34,170 nucleotides of DNA. It comes from an uncultured Aeromonadales bacterium. Its GTDB lineage: Bacteria > Pseudomonadota > Gammaproteobacteria > Enterobacterales > Succinivibrionaceae. The notes under the pieces are model-generated. The model was not told the DNA's origin, made no database searches, and worked only from the letters and a program-made list of their open reading frames with translations. Shown piece after piece: positions 1 to 8,005 of the stretch (positions are counted from its first letter, which is position 1; each line of letters opens with the position of its first letter). Position numbers and translations under genes: made by a program. The stretch is from the NCBI GenBank assembly GCA_902782145.1, contig CACZLZ010000026.1, positions 1 to 34,170 on the forward strand. The letters are read 5' to 3'.

Positions 1-216
1 GCGACAAACTTCAAAGTTATGCTGTCCGGTGCACATTATGGCAATACAGGTTGAGATAATATCCGAACATTCGATTTTGTTCAGAGGGTGAGCTTTTGCT
101 ACAGGCATATCGTTGCAGGTATTAGCAAGACCGATAGATTTTAAAATACTGCCAACGATTGGAAGACCTCCGTAAGGAACGATGTCTTTTTTGGTATGCT
201 CAATCGTGACTTGCAT
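1..216 (-). CDS. Transposase N-terminus, partial at left edge (IS1380-like)
   Basis: The reading frame is open at the left edge and begins with ATG at 216; a GAGG ribosome-binding site lies about 5 bases upstream. The 72 visible residues begin MQVTIEHTKKDIVPYGGLPI, followed by a hydrophobic 'DIISTCIAIMCTG' stretch. The 'GG' motif near residue 16 and the later 'G..NFE' resemble the N-terminal part of IS1380/IS4-superfamily transposases. No catalytic residue lies in the visible part, so the family is tentative. It points away from the IS remnants to its right, and a perfect hairpin sits just upstream. The gene may be intact beyond the window. Confidence 0.6.
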   Translation of the reverse strand, partial: MQVTIEHTKKDIVPYGGLPIVGSILKSIGLANTCNDMPVAKAHPLNKIECSDIISTCIAIMCTGQHNFEVCR

Positions 217-225
217 AGTGACCTC

Positions 226-266
226 ATAACAATAAATAAAAATCACAGCGTTTCATTTATTGTTAT
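226..266. promoter_or_regulatory. Perfect 12-bp inverted repeat upstream of the transposase start
   Basis: ATAACAATAAAT (226-237) and ATTTATTGTTAT (255-266) are exact reverse complements separated by 17 bases. On the minus strand the hairpin lies just 5' of the ribosome-binding site of the transposase at 1-216. Many insertion sequences use such a structure to block translation from outside transcripts; that role is inferred. Confidence 0.45.
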
Positions 267-367
267 ATGTAGAATCAATTAAAACGCAATAGAAATTTTA
301 AAAAATTTGCTCACCATTTGGAAAAACCAAAAAATTTTTTTAAATACTAAAAGTATAGACCGTATAA

Positions 368-1461
368 GGATCTTTTGGGTTTGAAAAAATTTTCGTCACT
401 CATTATGGTGGAAATAAGCAACTTAACATCTTAGAGGCATACGACACATTCCTTGAAGCACCTCTTACCAGCAAGGCCTATGAGGGTGGTTTGCTGGACA
501 AGACTTCTGTCCGGGACTTGCTTACAACATTTGACTTCCCTGCGTTCACGACGTTCTTGCTGGACGCCGGTTTCTACTCAGAAGAAGACATGGAACTCTA
601 TCGTAACGGCGGTAAGCATTTTGTGATACCCGTTCCTGACGGTTGTATCATAAGCAAGTCGTTTAGGAAGAGACTTGAATTTAAGAGTAGTTTTGTCTAC
701 AAGAAGACAGATGAAGATGGAATAATTAAGGAGGATCGGATCCTTTTTGTGGGATCTACGGTCATAGATTTGGAAAATTTATACCAAGAAGATCTGGATA
801 AAGATGCTGAATTAAAGAACAAGGCTGCATCAAAGAATGAAGATGCAGAAGGAGCGGAAACACAGACTAAAATTAAAAGGTTTATTCTCGGAAGATCAAA
901 CGTTCAGCTTTTGGTACAGACAGAATTATCATGTATCGTGATGAAGACATGCATGACAAAATGATTTGTGAATTCAGGGAACAACTTGGTAGAGATGATT
1001 TTCATACTGAAGAGAAACTTAAAGAATTAGGTCCACAATTTGGCATAATCGTACTAAGAACAAATCTGGATATTAAGGATAATAGCCCAGCGGAAGTGTA
1101 TCGTAAGTACAAACAAAGATGGAAAATTGAAACTCACTATAATTTTGTTGAGAATATAGTGAAGTTCTACGGACTGAAAACTGATGATTATTGTGTGATG
1201 CAAGGACTTAGTTTTCTGATCCTTACTGTAGGTCAGGTTAAGTCTGCATTTAATAAGCGGCAGATGGCTTCATCTTCAAAGTACGTGACACATCTATCCA
1301 CGAGAGAATGCTTGGTCAAAGCTGCCAGACTCAAACTGGCTCAGCACAGGGACAGAAAGTGGCACGTCGCTGTATCAACACAGAAATCTGCTGAACTGAT
1401 GAAAGAGATGGGTGTGGACATGGCTGATGACCTTAAAAAGCTGAACGCAGTTTGCTACTGA
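368..1461 (+). pseudogene. IS4-superfamily (IS1634-like) transposase, 5'-truncated and frameshifted
   Basis: The open frame begins right after a TAA at 365-367 and has no proper start codon; 'THYGGNKQLNILEAYDTFLE' already reads as internal transposase sequence. It continues through 'FLLDAGFYSEEDM' to about 900. The sense then moves to another frame, where 'YKQRWKIETHYNFVENIVKF' near 1109-1168 gives the Y-(2)-R-(3)-E motif of DDE transposases. The frame ends at 1461. A frame change around 900-935 plus the missing N-terminus make this dead. The family resemblance is to IS1634-type IS4-superfamily elements. Composition is AT-rich, unlike the core genes to the right. Confidence 0.7.
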
Positions 1462-1472
1462 TGAAAATCTGA

Positions 1473-1901
1473 GCGATTATAGATTACCTAATCATTACGG
1501 AGTCTGTGTTTAATGGCTATGTGGATGGAGCCAAAAACTATCTCGCATCACTGGACAGGACTTGGATCAAAAATCAGGTCATGCTGCAGGGACTGTCGGA
1601 CTATCTGGAGAGGAAAAGAAGCACGATAGCGTGCTACTCCCTGAGAAAGAGGATGGGACTGCGCATATCAAGCAACCGGGTCGAAAAGGTCAATGACATG
1701 ATTGTCTCTGAGAGGCAAAAAGGGAAAGGCATGAGTTGGTCACGAGAAGGTAGCTGGAGTCTGGCTGTTCTTACGACCAAGTATCTGAACCATGAAAACG
1801 AAAACTGGAGTCAAAGCCATACGATAGGCTTTGAGCCCTACCAACAATACCAGTCTCTGTTCGATTTCAAAAATAACCCCAGCATTAAGATGGTTGCTTA
1901 A
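1473..1901 (+). pseudogene. C-terminal fragment of a second, unrelated transposase
   Basis: The frame opens after a TGA at 1470-1472 and runs to a TAA at 1901 with no credible start. Its best-conserved part is 'SSNRVEKVNDMIVSERQK' followed by 'GMSWSREGSWSLAVLT'. That recalls the C-terminal E...R...G..WS..G signature of transposases such as the ISKra4 or ISLre2 types. I cannot name the family. It starts within a dozen bases of the end of the previous remnant, so the two were probably joined by nested insertion or deletion. Confidence 0.45.
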
Positions 1902-1932
1902 AAAATAAGCGCTTGACTAGAACGGGGAATAA

Positions 1933-2094
1933 CATCGGGGACTAAGTGACCGCACAGGTCGAAATGATTTCGCCAAGACCTTTCTGGCTCTGGCGCACCT
2001 GCAAGAGGACGAGATTGATGTGGAGGAACTGGGAAACTACCTGTCAGAAAATTTCAGAAAAACAACCAAGCATTCTCGCTACAGAAAGACCTGA
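1933..2094 (+). pseudogene. Short unidentified coding remnant
   Basis: A 53-codon frame between stops reads 'RTGRNDFAKTFLALAHLQED', then 'VEELGNYLSENFRKTTKHSR'. This looks like real, charged, helical protein sequence, better than the overlapping arginine/tryptophan-rich alternative frame. There is no start codon, and I do not recognise the family. It probably belongs to the same mobile-element debris. Confidence 0.25.
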
Positions 2095-2504
2095 TTACAG
2101 AACGAACATCAGGAGAATTATGCGGATTTATGACTATCTCCGCTGGGGGAAAAGAACTTCCTGACTAAAGCACCCGCCTAACGGACACCGTACAGGAAGC
2201 CCCTTTCATCAGAAGCACCTATGAACTAAAGCGAATGTAGAACAGACACCGGACACTCAGCGCTTCCCTCACTGACATATTAACAGATGTCAGCAAACTT
2301 GGGAATTGTTAAAGATCCCTGCGGCGCCATTCTGCGTCAGTGCTGTGCTGTGCAGTTCACACCACTCCACTTCTGAGAGAAGCCCGGCCTAAAACTTCTC
2401 TGCGATCTGGCAGGGTAGCATGTCACCGGCAGAAGACGGTGCCGGCAGCAGAAAACATGAAACCAGCACCGATTCCCCTCCTCAGGCAGGAGACAATCCC
2501 CACC
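2095..2504. other. Non-coding junction between IS debris and core
   Basis: Composition moves from AT-rich to GC-rich here, at about 2280-2330. I see no supported gene. A weak inverted repeat (CCGGCA...TGCCGG, around 2430-2450) lies past the 3' end of the minus-strand GGDEF gene, but without a T run it is not a clear terminator. Confidence 0.4.
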
Positions 2505-5500
2505 TCAGGAACAGATCTGATCTTTGTAAGGAGCCGGGATGATCTGGGCCTTGCCGGAGCGCTTCACCGCATACAGGGTGCTGTCAGCCACCAGCATCAT
2601 GGCGTTCTCATTAAGTTCCCGGGTGGCGTCCTCCGCAAAGCAAACACCGGCGGAGAAATCCAGGTAGGAGGCGGGATCCAGCTGGATCCGGCGCTTCAGG
2701 AACTCCGACAATTCCTTCACAAACCCGTTCCGGGAACGCACCTGATCCCGGATCCGGCCCATGGCCGCCATGGCCTCGTCCCGTCCGGTCTCGGTGAACA
2801 GCACCACAAACTCGTCACCGCCCCAGCGGCACACATGGCAGCGGTCGGACTCCAGGGTGGACAGGATGTTGGAGAACCAGATCAACAGCTTGTCCCCCAC
2901 CTCGTGGCCCCAGGTGTCGTTGTAGTGCTTGAAGTTGTCCAGATCAATGAAGGCCAGGGCGCAGTTGCGCTGCTTGCGGATCTCCCGGAGCACCCCGGTG
3001 AAGTACTGCCGGTTCTTGAGCCCCGTAAGCTGATCCCGGGTGCTCAGGATCACCAGCTGCTCCCGCTGCCGGAGGTTCACGATCTTGATGGCCAGCTGGT
3101 TGGCAATGAACTTGATGGTCTCCATCTCCTCAGCATCGGTGACAAAGTCCCCGATGTAGGTGGTCAGCACCACATGGCCGATGATCCGGGAGGAGTCCTT
3201 CAGAGGCAGCAGGATCACCGAGGAGAAGAAGTCGTTGTTGCCGATGGACACCTTGTTGAAGATGTTCTGCTCCGAATGCACCCTGGCCTTGATGAACTTC
3301 TCAAACTTCTCGTAGGTGAAGATGAAGTTCTTCAGCTGGCTGTAGGAGGCCAGCATCTCATTGCGCCGGGTGGCCCCCTCGATCAGGTAGACAAAGCCTC
3401 CCTGGACGTTGTAGTGCATGCACAGCAGCCGCAGGGTCTCCGAGGAGATATAACTCAGATCGTCCGAGTCGCTGGTGAGTTTCTGCAGGATGGAGCACAG
3501 CCTCATGCCGTACACCTGCTTCCACAGATCGACCATGGTCTGCTCCTGCTGGATCATGTACAGGATCTGCTTCAGCTCCGACAGGGGGATCTCGGGGCGG
3601 TCGTCAAAACTCACATTCTGGTGGTTCCAGCTCATCACCAGCTTCCTGAGGCCGTAGCCGTCATAGCCGTGGGAGCGGCACAGCTCCGCCCCCTTCTTCA
3701 GGGCCTCATAGGCGGCCGGCACGTCATTCCACCCCCGGAACACGTAGACCAGGCAGGAATGGAACAGGAGTTCATGCAGGGGGCTCAGCTGGGCCAGGTT
3801 CTTGGTGAAGGCCAGGCGGGCCTCCCCCAGGAATTCATAGGATCGGTTCTCCTCATGGTAGATCTGGGAGAGCATGGCCTGGAGCAGGGGGCGCATGAAA
3901 CTGCCCTGATCGGAAACGTCAATGTCCAGGTTCAGGCTGTTCTGCACCGCCCGGGCCGCATGGACATAATGCCCCTGGCAGAAGTAGGCGAAGCCCTGGA
4001 GCAGGAACACATCGTGGATGTTCTTGAAGGGGAAGTACTTGGTGTCCTTGATCTTCAGGATCTCCCACAGGGTGTTCAGCACCCGGAGAGTACCGTTGTT
4101 CTCCCCGATGAGGAAGTAGCACCAGGCCAGGTTGTAAAGGGTGCTGGAGATCTCCGACACGTCGGAGAGGTTGATCACCGTGCGCATGGCGTCGATGAAG
4201 TACTTCAGTGCGCTGGAGAAGTCCTCCTTCAGCAGGTAGAGGTAGCCGATGCCGTTCTTGATCCGGGCCAGCTCCGAGGGGATGTTCAGGCGGCTTCTGA
4301 GCTTGTCGCTCTTCTGAAAATAGGAGATGGCCTCCTCGATGAGGCCCATCTTCACGCTGATCACCCCCCGGGCCTGGAAGGCTGCCGCCAGCTCCAGCTG
4401 GAGATCCTCCTTCTGGGCGATCTCAATGGCATCATCAGCGTAGCGGGTGCACATCTCATTGGTGAGCACCCCCTGGTTGAAGGGCTCCTGGGAGTAGATC
4501 CGGGCCATGACATACACCAGCTCCCGCTTCATGTCCGCCACCTTCAGATCGTCGATGAGCATCTTGATGCGGTCGTAGGAGAAGGCCACCGCCGCCGCGT
4601 CCCGGATGAAAAACTCGCAGAAGCGGGTGCGCAGGGCCAGCCGGTCGGAGGACAGGTTCTGGGCGAATTTCAGGCTGTAGGTGATGTAGCGGTTGGCGCT
4701 CTTGAAGTCCCCCCGGAAGATGTTGATGTATGCCAGCTCCAGGTTGGACAGGCACAGGGTGTGTTCGTCATTGTGGGACTGCCCCAGATCATTGAGGCGG
4801 TCGAAGGTCACCAGGGCGTCCTCGTGCATCCCGGAAAACAGCTGGGTGCGGCCCAGCAGGAGGGTGATGCGGATCTTGGTGTCCAGGGACAGATCCCCGG
4901 AGAGGCTGCTGCGGGTGGAAAGGGCTGTCAGGACGGCATAGGCTTCCTTGAAGCACAGAAGGTTGATGAGATGCTGGGCCAGATCCAGCTGCTCGGTGAT
5001 CCCTGGGCCTGGATGGGGTCCCCGGGCGCTGGGCCAGGTGATCCGGGAGGTCCGGTGCAGCCGGTTGCGCACATGGACGATCTTGCCCCGGCACTCCATG
5101 TCCCACATCCAGCGGGACCAGCAGTCGTCCAGATCCTTGTGCTGATCCCGCTCCACCGGCACAAAGGAGCAGAAGATCAGGAAATTGCCGTTGTGGCGCT
5201 TGTGATGGACAAAGCTGGAGAAGAACTCCAGGATGGCCTGGGTGGCATACTGGAAGTTGGCCACGAAGATCAGCACATGCTCTCCGGACTTGGTGAGCTC
5301 GCTGAACAGATCCGTGAACACCCGGGTGTACAGCTGAACGCGGTAGGTGAGATCGTCCGGCAGGGGGAACTCCAGATCCGGACTGCGGCCGGTGATGATG
5401 AAGTCCACAATATCCCGCCGATCCGGGTTCATCAGGGCCAGGTTGCTGAGCACCGTCTCCGGGTGATCATGATCGATCTCCCCGGCCAGGGCCAGAAAGA

Positions 5501-5711
5501 GGGAGGAGATGATGTTCAGGGGATCTGAGGCGTCTTCGGGGGTGAGCTGGAAGCGGATGACATGGCGGAACTTCTCCGCCTCGCAGAAGGAGTCGGCAGC
5601 GGCAGTGAAGGAGGACTGGTCGCTGACGGTAAGGAAATAGCAGTCACCGCTGCCGGCGGTAACAAATGATCTGTAATATTTGGACAGGATGTCCGCAATC
5701 ACCGAAGCCAC
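2505..5711 (-). CDS. Large diguanylate cyclase: ATPase-like, TPR, GAF and GGDEF domains
   Basis: A 1068-residue cytoplasmic signalling protein. Residues 1 to about 230 look like a degenerate STAND-type NTPase: a Walker B-like strand 'HVLIFVANFQYA' is present, but no GxxxxGK[ST] loop. About 240-700 are TPR-like helical repeats. About 715-880 resemble a GAF domain. Residues 893-1068 are a GGDEF domain with 'RDQLTGLKNR', 'FIDLDNFKHYND' and an intact 'RWGGDEF' active site (GGDEF at 964-968), so cyclic-di-GMP synthesis is expected. The RxxD inhibitory site is absent, so product inhibition may be weak. The architecture resembles MalT-like regulators with the DNA-binding end replaced by GGDEF. I chose GTG at 5711, which has AGGAA 5 bases upstream; the longer TTG start at 5828 lies inside the predicted -35 box. 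It stands alone. Confidence 0.88.
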   Translation of the reverse strand: MASVIADILSKYYRSFVTAGSGDCYFLTVSDQSSFTAAADSFCEAEKFRHVIRFQLTPEDASDPLNIISSLFLALAGEIDHDHPETVLSNLALMNPDRRDIVDFIITGRSPDLEFPLPDDLTYRVQLYTRVFTDLFSELTKSGEHVLIFVANFQYATQAILEFFSSFVHHKRHNGNFLIFCSFVPVERDQHKDLDDCWSRWMWDMECRGKIVHVRNRLHRTSRITWPSARGPHPGPGITEQLDLAQHLINLLCFKEAYAVLTALSTRSSLSGDLSLDTKIRITLLLGRTQLFSGMHEDALVTFDRLNDLGQSHNDEHTLCLSNLELAYINIFRGDFKSANRYITYSLKFAQNLSSDRLALRTRFCEFFIRDAAAVAFSYDRIKMLIDDLKVADMKRELVYVMARIYSQEPFNQGVLTNEMCTRYADDAIEIAQKEDLQLELAAAFQARGVISVKMGLIEEAISYFQKSDKLRSRLNIPSELARIKNGIGYLYLLKEDFSSALKYFIDAMRTVINLSDVSEISSTLYNLAWCYFLIGENNGTLRVLNTLWEILKIKDTKYFPFKNIHDVFLLQGFAYFCQGHYVHAARAVQNSLNLDIDVSDQGSFMRPLLQAMLSQIYHEENRSYEFLGEARLAFTKNLAQLSPLHELLFHSCLVYVFRGWNDVPAAYEALKKGAELCRSHGYDGYGLRKLVMSWNHQNVSFDDRPEIPLSELKQILYMIQQEQTMVDLWKQVYGMRLCSILQKLTSDSDDLSYISSETLRLLCMHYNVQGGFVYLIEGATRRNEMLASYSQLKNFIFTYEKFEKFIKARVHSEQNIFNKVSIGNNDFFSSVILLPLKDSSRIIGHVVLTTYIGDFVTDAEEMETIKFIANQLAIKIVNLRQREQLVILSTRDQLTGLKNRQYFTGVLREIRKQRNCALAFIDLDNFKHYNDTWGHEVGDKLLIWFSNILSTLESDRCHVCRWGGDEFVVLFTETGRDEAMAAMGRIRDQVRSRNGFVKELSEFLKRRIQLDPASYLDFSAGVCFAEDATRELNENAMMLVADSTLYAVKRSGKAQIIPAPYKDQICS

Positions 5712-5798
5712 ACTATTCCTATGCCGGCCGTCCTGCCGGAGATGTTGAATCCCTGGGACCGGGTCCGGGGAAAGCCCCCGGGCACAGCAATCAAAGTC

Positions 5799-5828
5799 AT
5801 TGTAGCAAAAAGCCCGGATCAATGGCAA
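5799..5828 (-). promoter_or_regulatory. Promoter of the GGDEF gene (extended -10)
   Basis: On the minus strand TTGCCA (5823-5828) is followed after 18 bases by TACAAT (5799-5804). TGC directly precedes the -10, making an extended -10 (TGCTACAAT). This leaves a leader of about 80 bases before the GTG at 5711. Confidence 0.6.
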
Positions 5829-6010
5829 CCAGCGCCCCGGAGAGCCGTGACGGGCGTTTTAATTAGAAGCTAAGGCTGATAGAATGACTCCTCACAGCCG
5901 GATCCGGAAGGGAGTTTGCGGATCTTTGCGGATCGGCGAGGCGGGTGCGGGAGGGTGTCCTGCGCCCGGGGCAGAACGCGGGTTTAGGCGGCAGTGAGAG
6001 GAGTGTGATC

Positions 6011-6727
6011 ATGGGCACAGCATCCCAGGACAGCAGGATGAATGCCCTGGCGGCCATCAGCGGCCGGGCCGGGGAACAGGGTAAGGGACACCGGATCATG
6101 CTGATCCGCCACGCCCGGACCATCTGCCCGCCCTGCCTCTACGGCCGCACCGACGTGGACATTGAGGAGCCCCTGGACAACGGCTTTGCGACCTTTGTCC
6201 GGAAACACCGTCTGGAGAACGCCCCGGTGTGCTCCTCCCCCCTGCAGCGCTGCCGGCGCACCGCCGCCCATTTCCTGAAAGCCCAGGGAAAGGAGGGCTG
6301 TGAACCGGAGATCATCCCGGATCTCCAGGAGATCTTCCTGGGAGAGCTGGACGGCCTGCCCTTCAGCAGTTACACCCCGAAGCAGCTGAAGTTCCTGGAA
6401 AGCGCCATGCGCTGCCCTGCCCGGGCCCGGATCCCCGGCGCCGAGCCCCTGTCATGCCTGGCCGCCCGCACCCGGCACGTGCTCCAGGAGCTCCTGCACC
6501 GGAAAGAGGATCTCATTGCCGTGACCCACTGCGGGGTTATCAAGATGATCTACGCAAGTCTGGCCGGGATCAATGTTCGAAGCAACCGGCTGTGGCTGGA
6601 CTGGCAGCTGGGGTTCCTGGCAGGCCTGATGATCTGCGCCCAGGAGTGCCCTGACGGGCGGATCAGCACCACATTCACGGTGCTGGAGCCGGTCTCAGAG
6701 CATCCGTCAGATCGGGAGAATGCCTGA
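6011..6727 (+). CDS. Histidine phosphatase family protein (CobC/GpmB-like)
   Basis: A 238-residue member of the histidine phosphatase superfamily, which removes phosphate through a phosphohistidine intermediate. Visible signatures are 'LIRHART' (catalytic His34, the usual RHG changed to RHA), 'CSSPLQRCRRTA', the acidic 'LQEIFLGELDG', and 'AVTHCGVIKM' with the second catalytic His173. The spacing and 'YGRTDV' segment resemble alpha-ribazole phosphatase (CobC), but no cobalamin gene is nearby, so the substrate is open. ATG at 6011 has AGGAG 7 bases upstream; a longer GTG start at 5945 is less likely. The first 27 residues are poorly conserved and may be dispensable. The 3' end of the gene runs into a degenerate repeat tract. 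Confidence 0.8.
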   Translation: MGTASQDSRMNALAAISGRAGEQGKGHRIMLIRHARTICPPCLYGRTDVDIEEPLDNGFATFVRKHRLENAPVCSSPLQRCRRTAAHFLKAQGKEGCEPEIIPDLQEIFLGELDGLPFSSYTPKQLKFLESAMRCPARARIPGAEPLSCLAARTRHVLQELLHRKEDLIAVTHCGVIKMIYASLAGINVRSNRLWLDWQLGFLAGLMICAQECPDGRISTTFTVLEPVSEHPSDRENA

Positions 6728-6903
6728 GGATCAGTCCACAGACCGGGAGAGTGCCTGAGGATCGGCCGGATCTGGGGAGAGTTGGAATTCAGCCCCCGGG
6801 TCGGGAGAACGAATGAAGATCAGTCCCCCTAGCCAGGGAAAACATCTAACACCTGAGGATATCTGCTCCCCGGACCGGGAAAACGCCTGAGGTTAAGCCT
6901 CAG
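6710..6903. repeat. Degenerate ~30-bp repeats starting inside the phosphatase 3' end
   Basis: Variants of 'CGGGAGAATGCCTGAGGATC' recur at about 6710, 6741, 6799 and 6873, with weaker copies between. The first copy contains the phosphatase stop codon. Unit length varies and copies diverge, so protein coding is unlikely. The repeats may have grown from the gene's own end. Confidence 0.5.
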
Positions 6904-6931
6904 GATCCCTCCTGCCCAGCCTCCCCGCCCC

Positions 6932-7065
6932 CATTTCCACGGCATTCCTCCCGCCAAGCGGCACAGCCATAGTCTGCCCGGGAGCAGCATTTCCGGAATA
7001 AGCCCGCCTCCATTTCCACGGCATTCCTCCCGCCAAACGGCGCAGCCATAGTCCTGCCCGGGAGC
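6932..7065. repeat. Direct repeat of 54/55 bp, two copies
   Basis: Copy one is 6932-6985 and copy two 7011-7065. They differ at a few positions and one indel; both start CATTTCCACGGCATTCCTCC and end with CCCGGGAGC. The two copies fall in different reading frames, so this is not a protein repeat. The whole 6728-7231 stretch holds no gene I can support. Confidence 0.65.
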
Positions 7066-7231
7066 CTCATTCACAGAATGACCACGCTGTCATTTCCCCG
7101 TAACCTTCCCCAATGCAAAACCGCCCGCTGCGAAAATATCAGCGCCCTTCCCCATGAAAAAAATGAACATTCCCTCCGGTTTTTAGTCTGATGATTTGAT
7201 CGGCATACAAAAAACACACCTGTTTTGAGTT

Positions 7232-7237
7232 TATAAT
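7232..7237 (+). promoter_or_regulatory. -10 box of the DUF4124 gene
   Basis: A perfect TATAAT lies 41 bases before the ATG at 7279, in a locally AT-rich stretch. No good -35 is visible at the usual distance, so an activator may be needed. Confidence 0.45.
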
Positions 7238-7278
7238 GCGATCAGATGTTTTCAGACCATGGAAGGTTGAACAGTCAC

Positions 7279-7800
7279 ATGAAGCAGATCCGAAGAATTC
7301 TGACCTTTGCGGCTGCCCTGGCAGGAGCCACGGCCGCCGTGTGGATGACGGCAGAAGCAGCCCAGGTGTTCAGCTGGGTGGATGACAAGGGCGTCACCCA
7401 CTATTCCCAGCATCCGCCCCGGGAGGACGCCACCGCCCAGATCAACATGATTGACACGGTGTTCTCGCCCAGTGAACTCCAGATGATCCAGCGGATCAAG
7501 GATGAGAAGAAGAAACTGGCGGAAAAGAAGAATGCCAAGAACGAGGAGGAGATCATCCGGGGCTGCAAGGATCTGCACAACGAGAAGATCCGCTACTACC
7601 GCCGGAAGATCGAGGACACCTACATCGCCAATCTGAACAAGTGCGACATGAGCGTCCAGCATCTGAAGCCCTCCCAGGCACGTCCCCAGAAGGAGAAGTG
7701 CTATGCGGAGGCTCTGAAAGTGAAGATGGCCGATGTGTCACAGCTGCCCACCGAGGATGACTGCACTCCGGAAAGCTCCAAGAAGAAGTCCAAGGGCTGA
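7279..7800 (+). CDS. Secreted DUF4124-domain protein
   Basis: A 173-residue exported protein. ATG at 7279 gives a clear signal peptide: MKQIRR, then the hydrophobic 'ILTFAAALAGATAAVWM', with likely cleavage after an Ala in 'AEAAQ'. The mature protein begins with the DUF4124 signature 'VFSWVDDKGVTHYSQHPP'. The rest is lysine/glutamate-rich and helical ('IKDEKKKLAEKKNAKNEEE'), then has three cysteines in the C-terminal third. DUF4124 is found in periplasmic proteins of proteobacteria and has no agreed function. It is monocistronic: a TATAAT lies upstream and a terminator follows. An ATG 33 bases earlier (7246) would spoil the signal peptide. Confidence 0.82.
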   Translation: MKQIRRILTFAAALAGATAAVWMTAEAAQVFSWVDDKGVTHYSQHPPREDATAQINMIDTVFSPSELQMIQRIKDEKKKLAEKKNAKNEEEIIRGCKDLHNEKIRYYRRKIEDTYIANLNKCDMSVQHLKPSQARPQKEKCYAEALKVKMADVSQLPTEDDCTPESSKKKSKG

Positions 7801-7840
7801 GGCGCCCGCACAGGCTGACTTCTGAGACAGCATCTGACAG

Positions 7841-7885
7841 AACCCGGGGCTGCCCGCATGGCGGCAGAGCCCGGTTTTCCTTTTT
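7841..7885 (+). terminator. Intrinsic terminator after the DUF4124 gene
   Basis: A GC-rich imperfect stem (AACCCGGGGCTGCC pairing with GGCAGAGCCCGGTT) is followed by TTTTCCTTTTT. It lies 40 bases past the stop codon at 7800. Confidence 0.65.
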
Positions 7886-8005
7886 CCGCCTTGCAGGATC
7901 CTCTGCTTTCAGGTTTCTCCGTCATCAGCCCGCCGTCTTCAGCAATCCTCCGCCCTTCCAGTCCCGGTGACTGGGGCACCTCTTCACCCCCAGGTGGCAG
8001 CCAGA

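Noticed and set aside
1946-2164. 72-aa plus-strand frame
   Set aside because: Arg/Trp-rich composition is typical of a shadow; the overlapping frame at 1933-2094 reads more like protein.
2340-5528. 1062-residue plus-strand open frame
   Set aside because: Antisense shadow of the GGDEF gene: low-complexity Val/Gln/Leu/Gly-rich sequence with no motif.
5712-5828. TTG start giving the GGDEF protein 39 more residues
   Set aside because: The TTG lies inside the predicted -35 hexamer, and the added residues have no homology; GTG 5711 has a proper ribosome-binding site.
6829-7074. 81-aa minus-strand frame
   Set aside because: Created by the 54/55-bp duplication, whose copies are in different frames.
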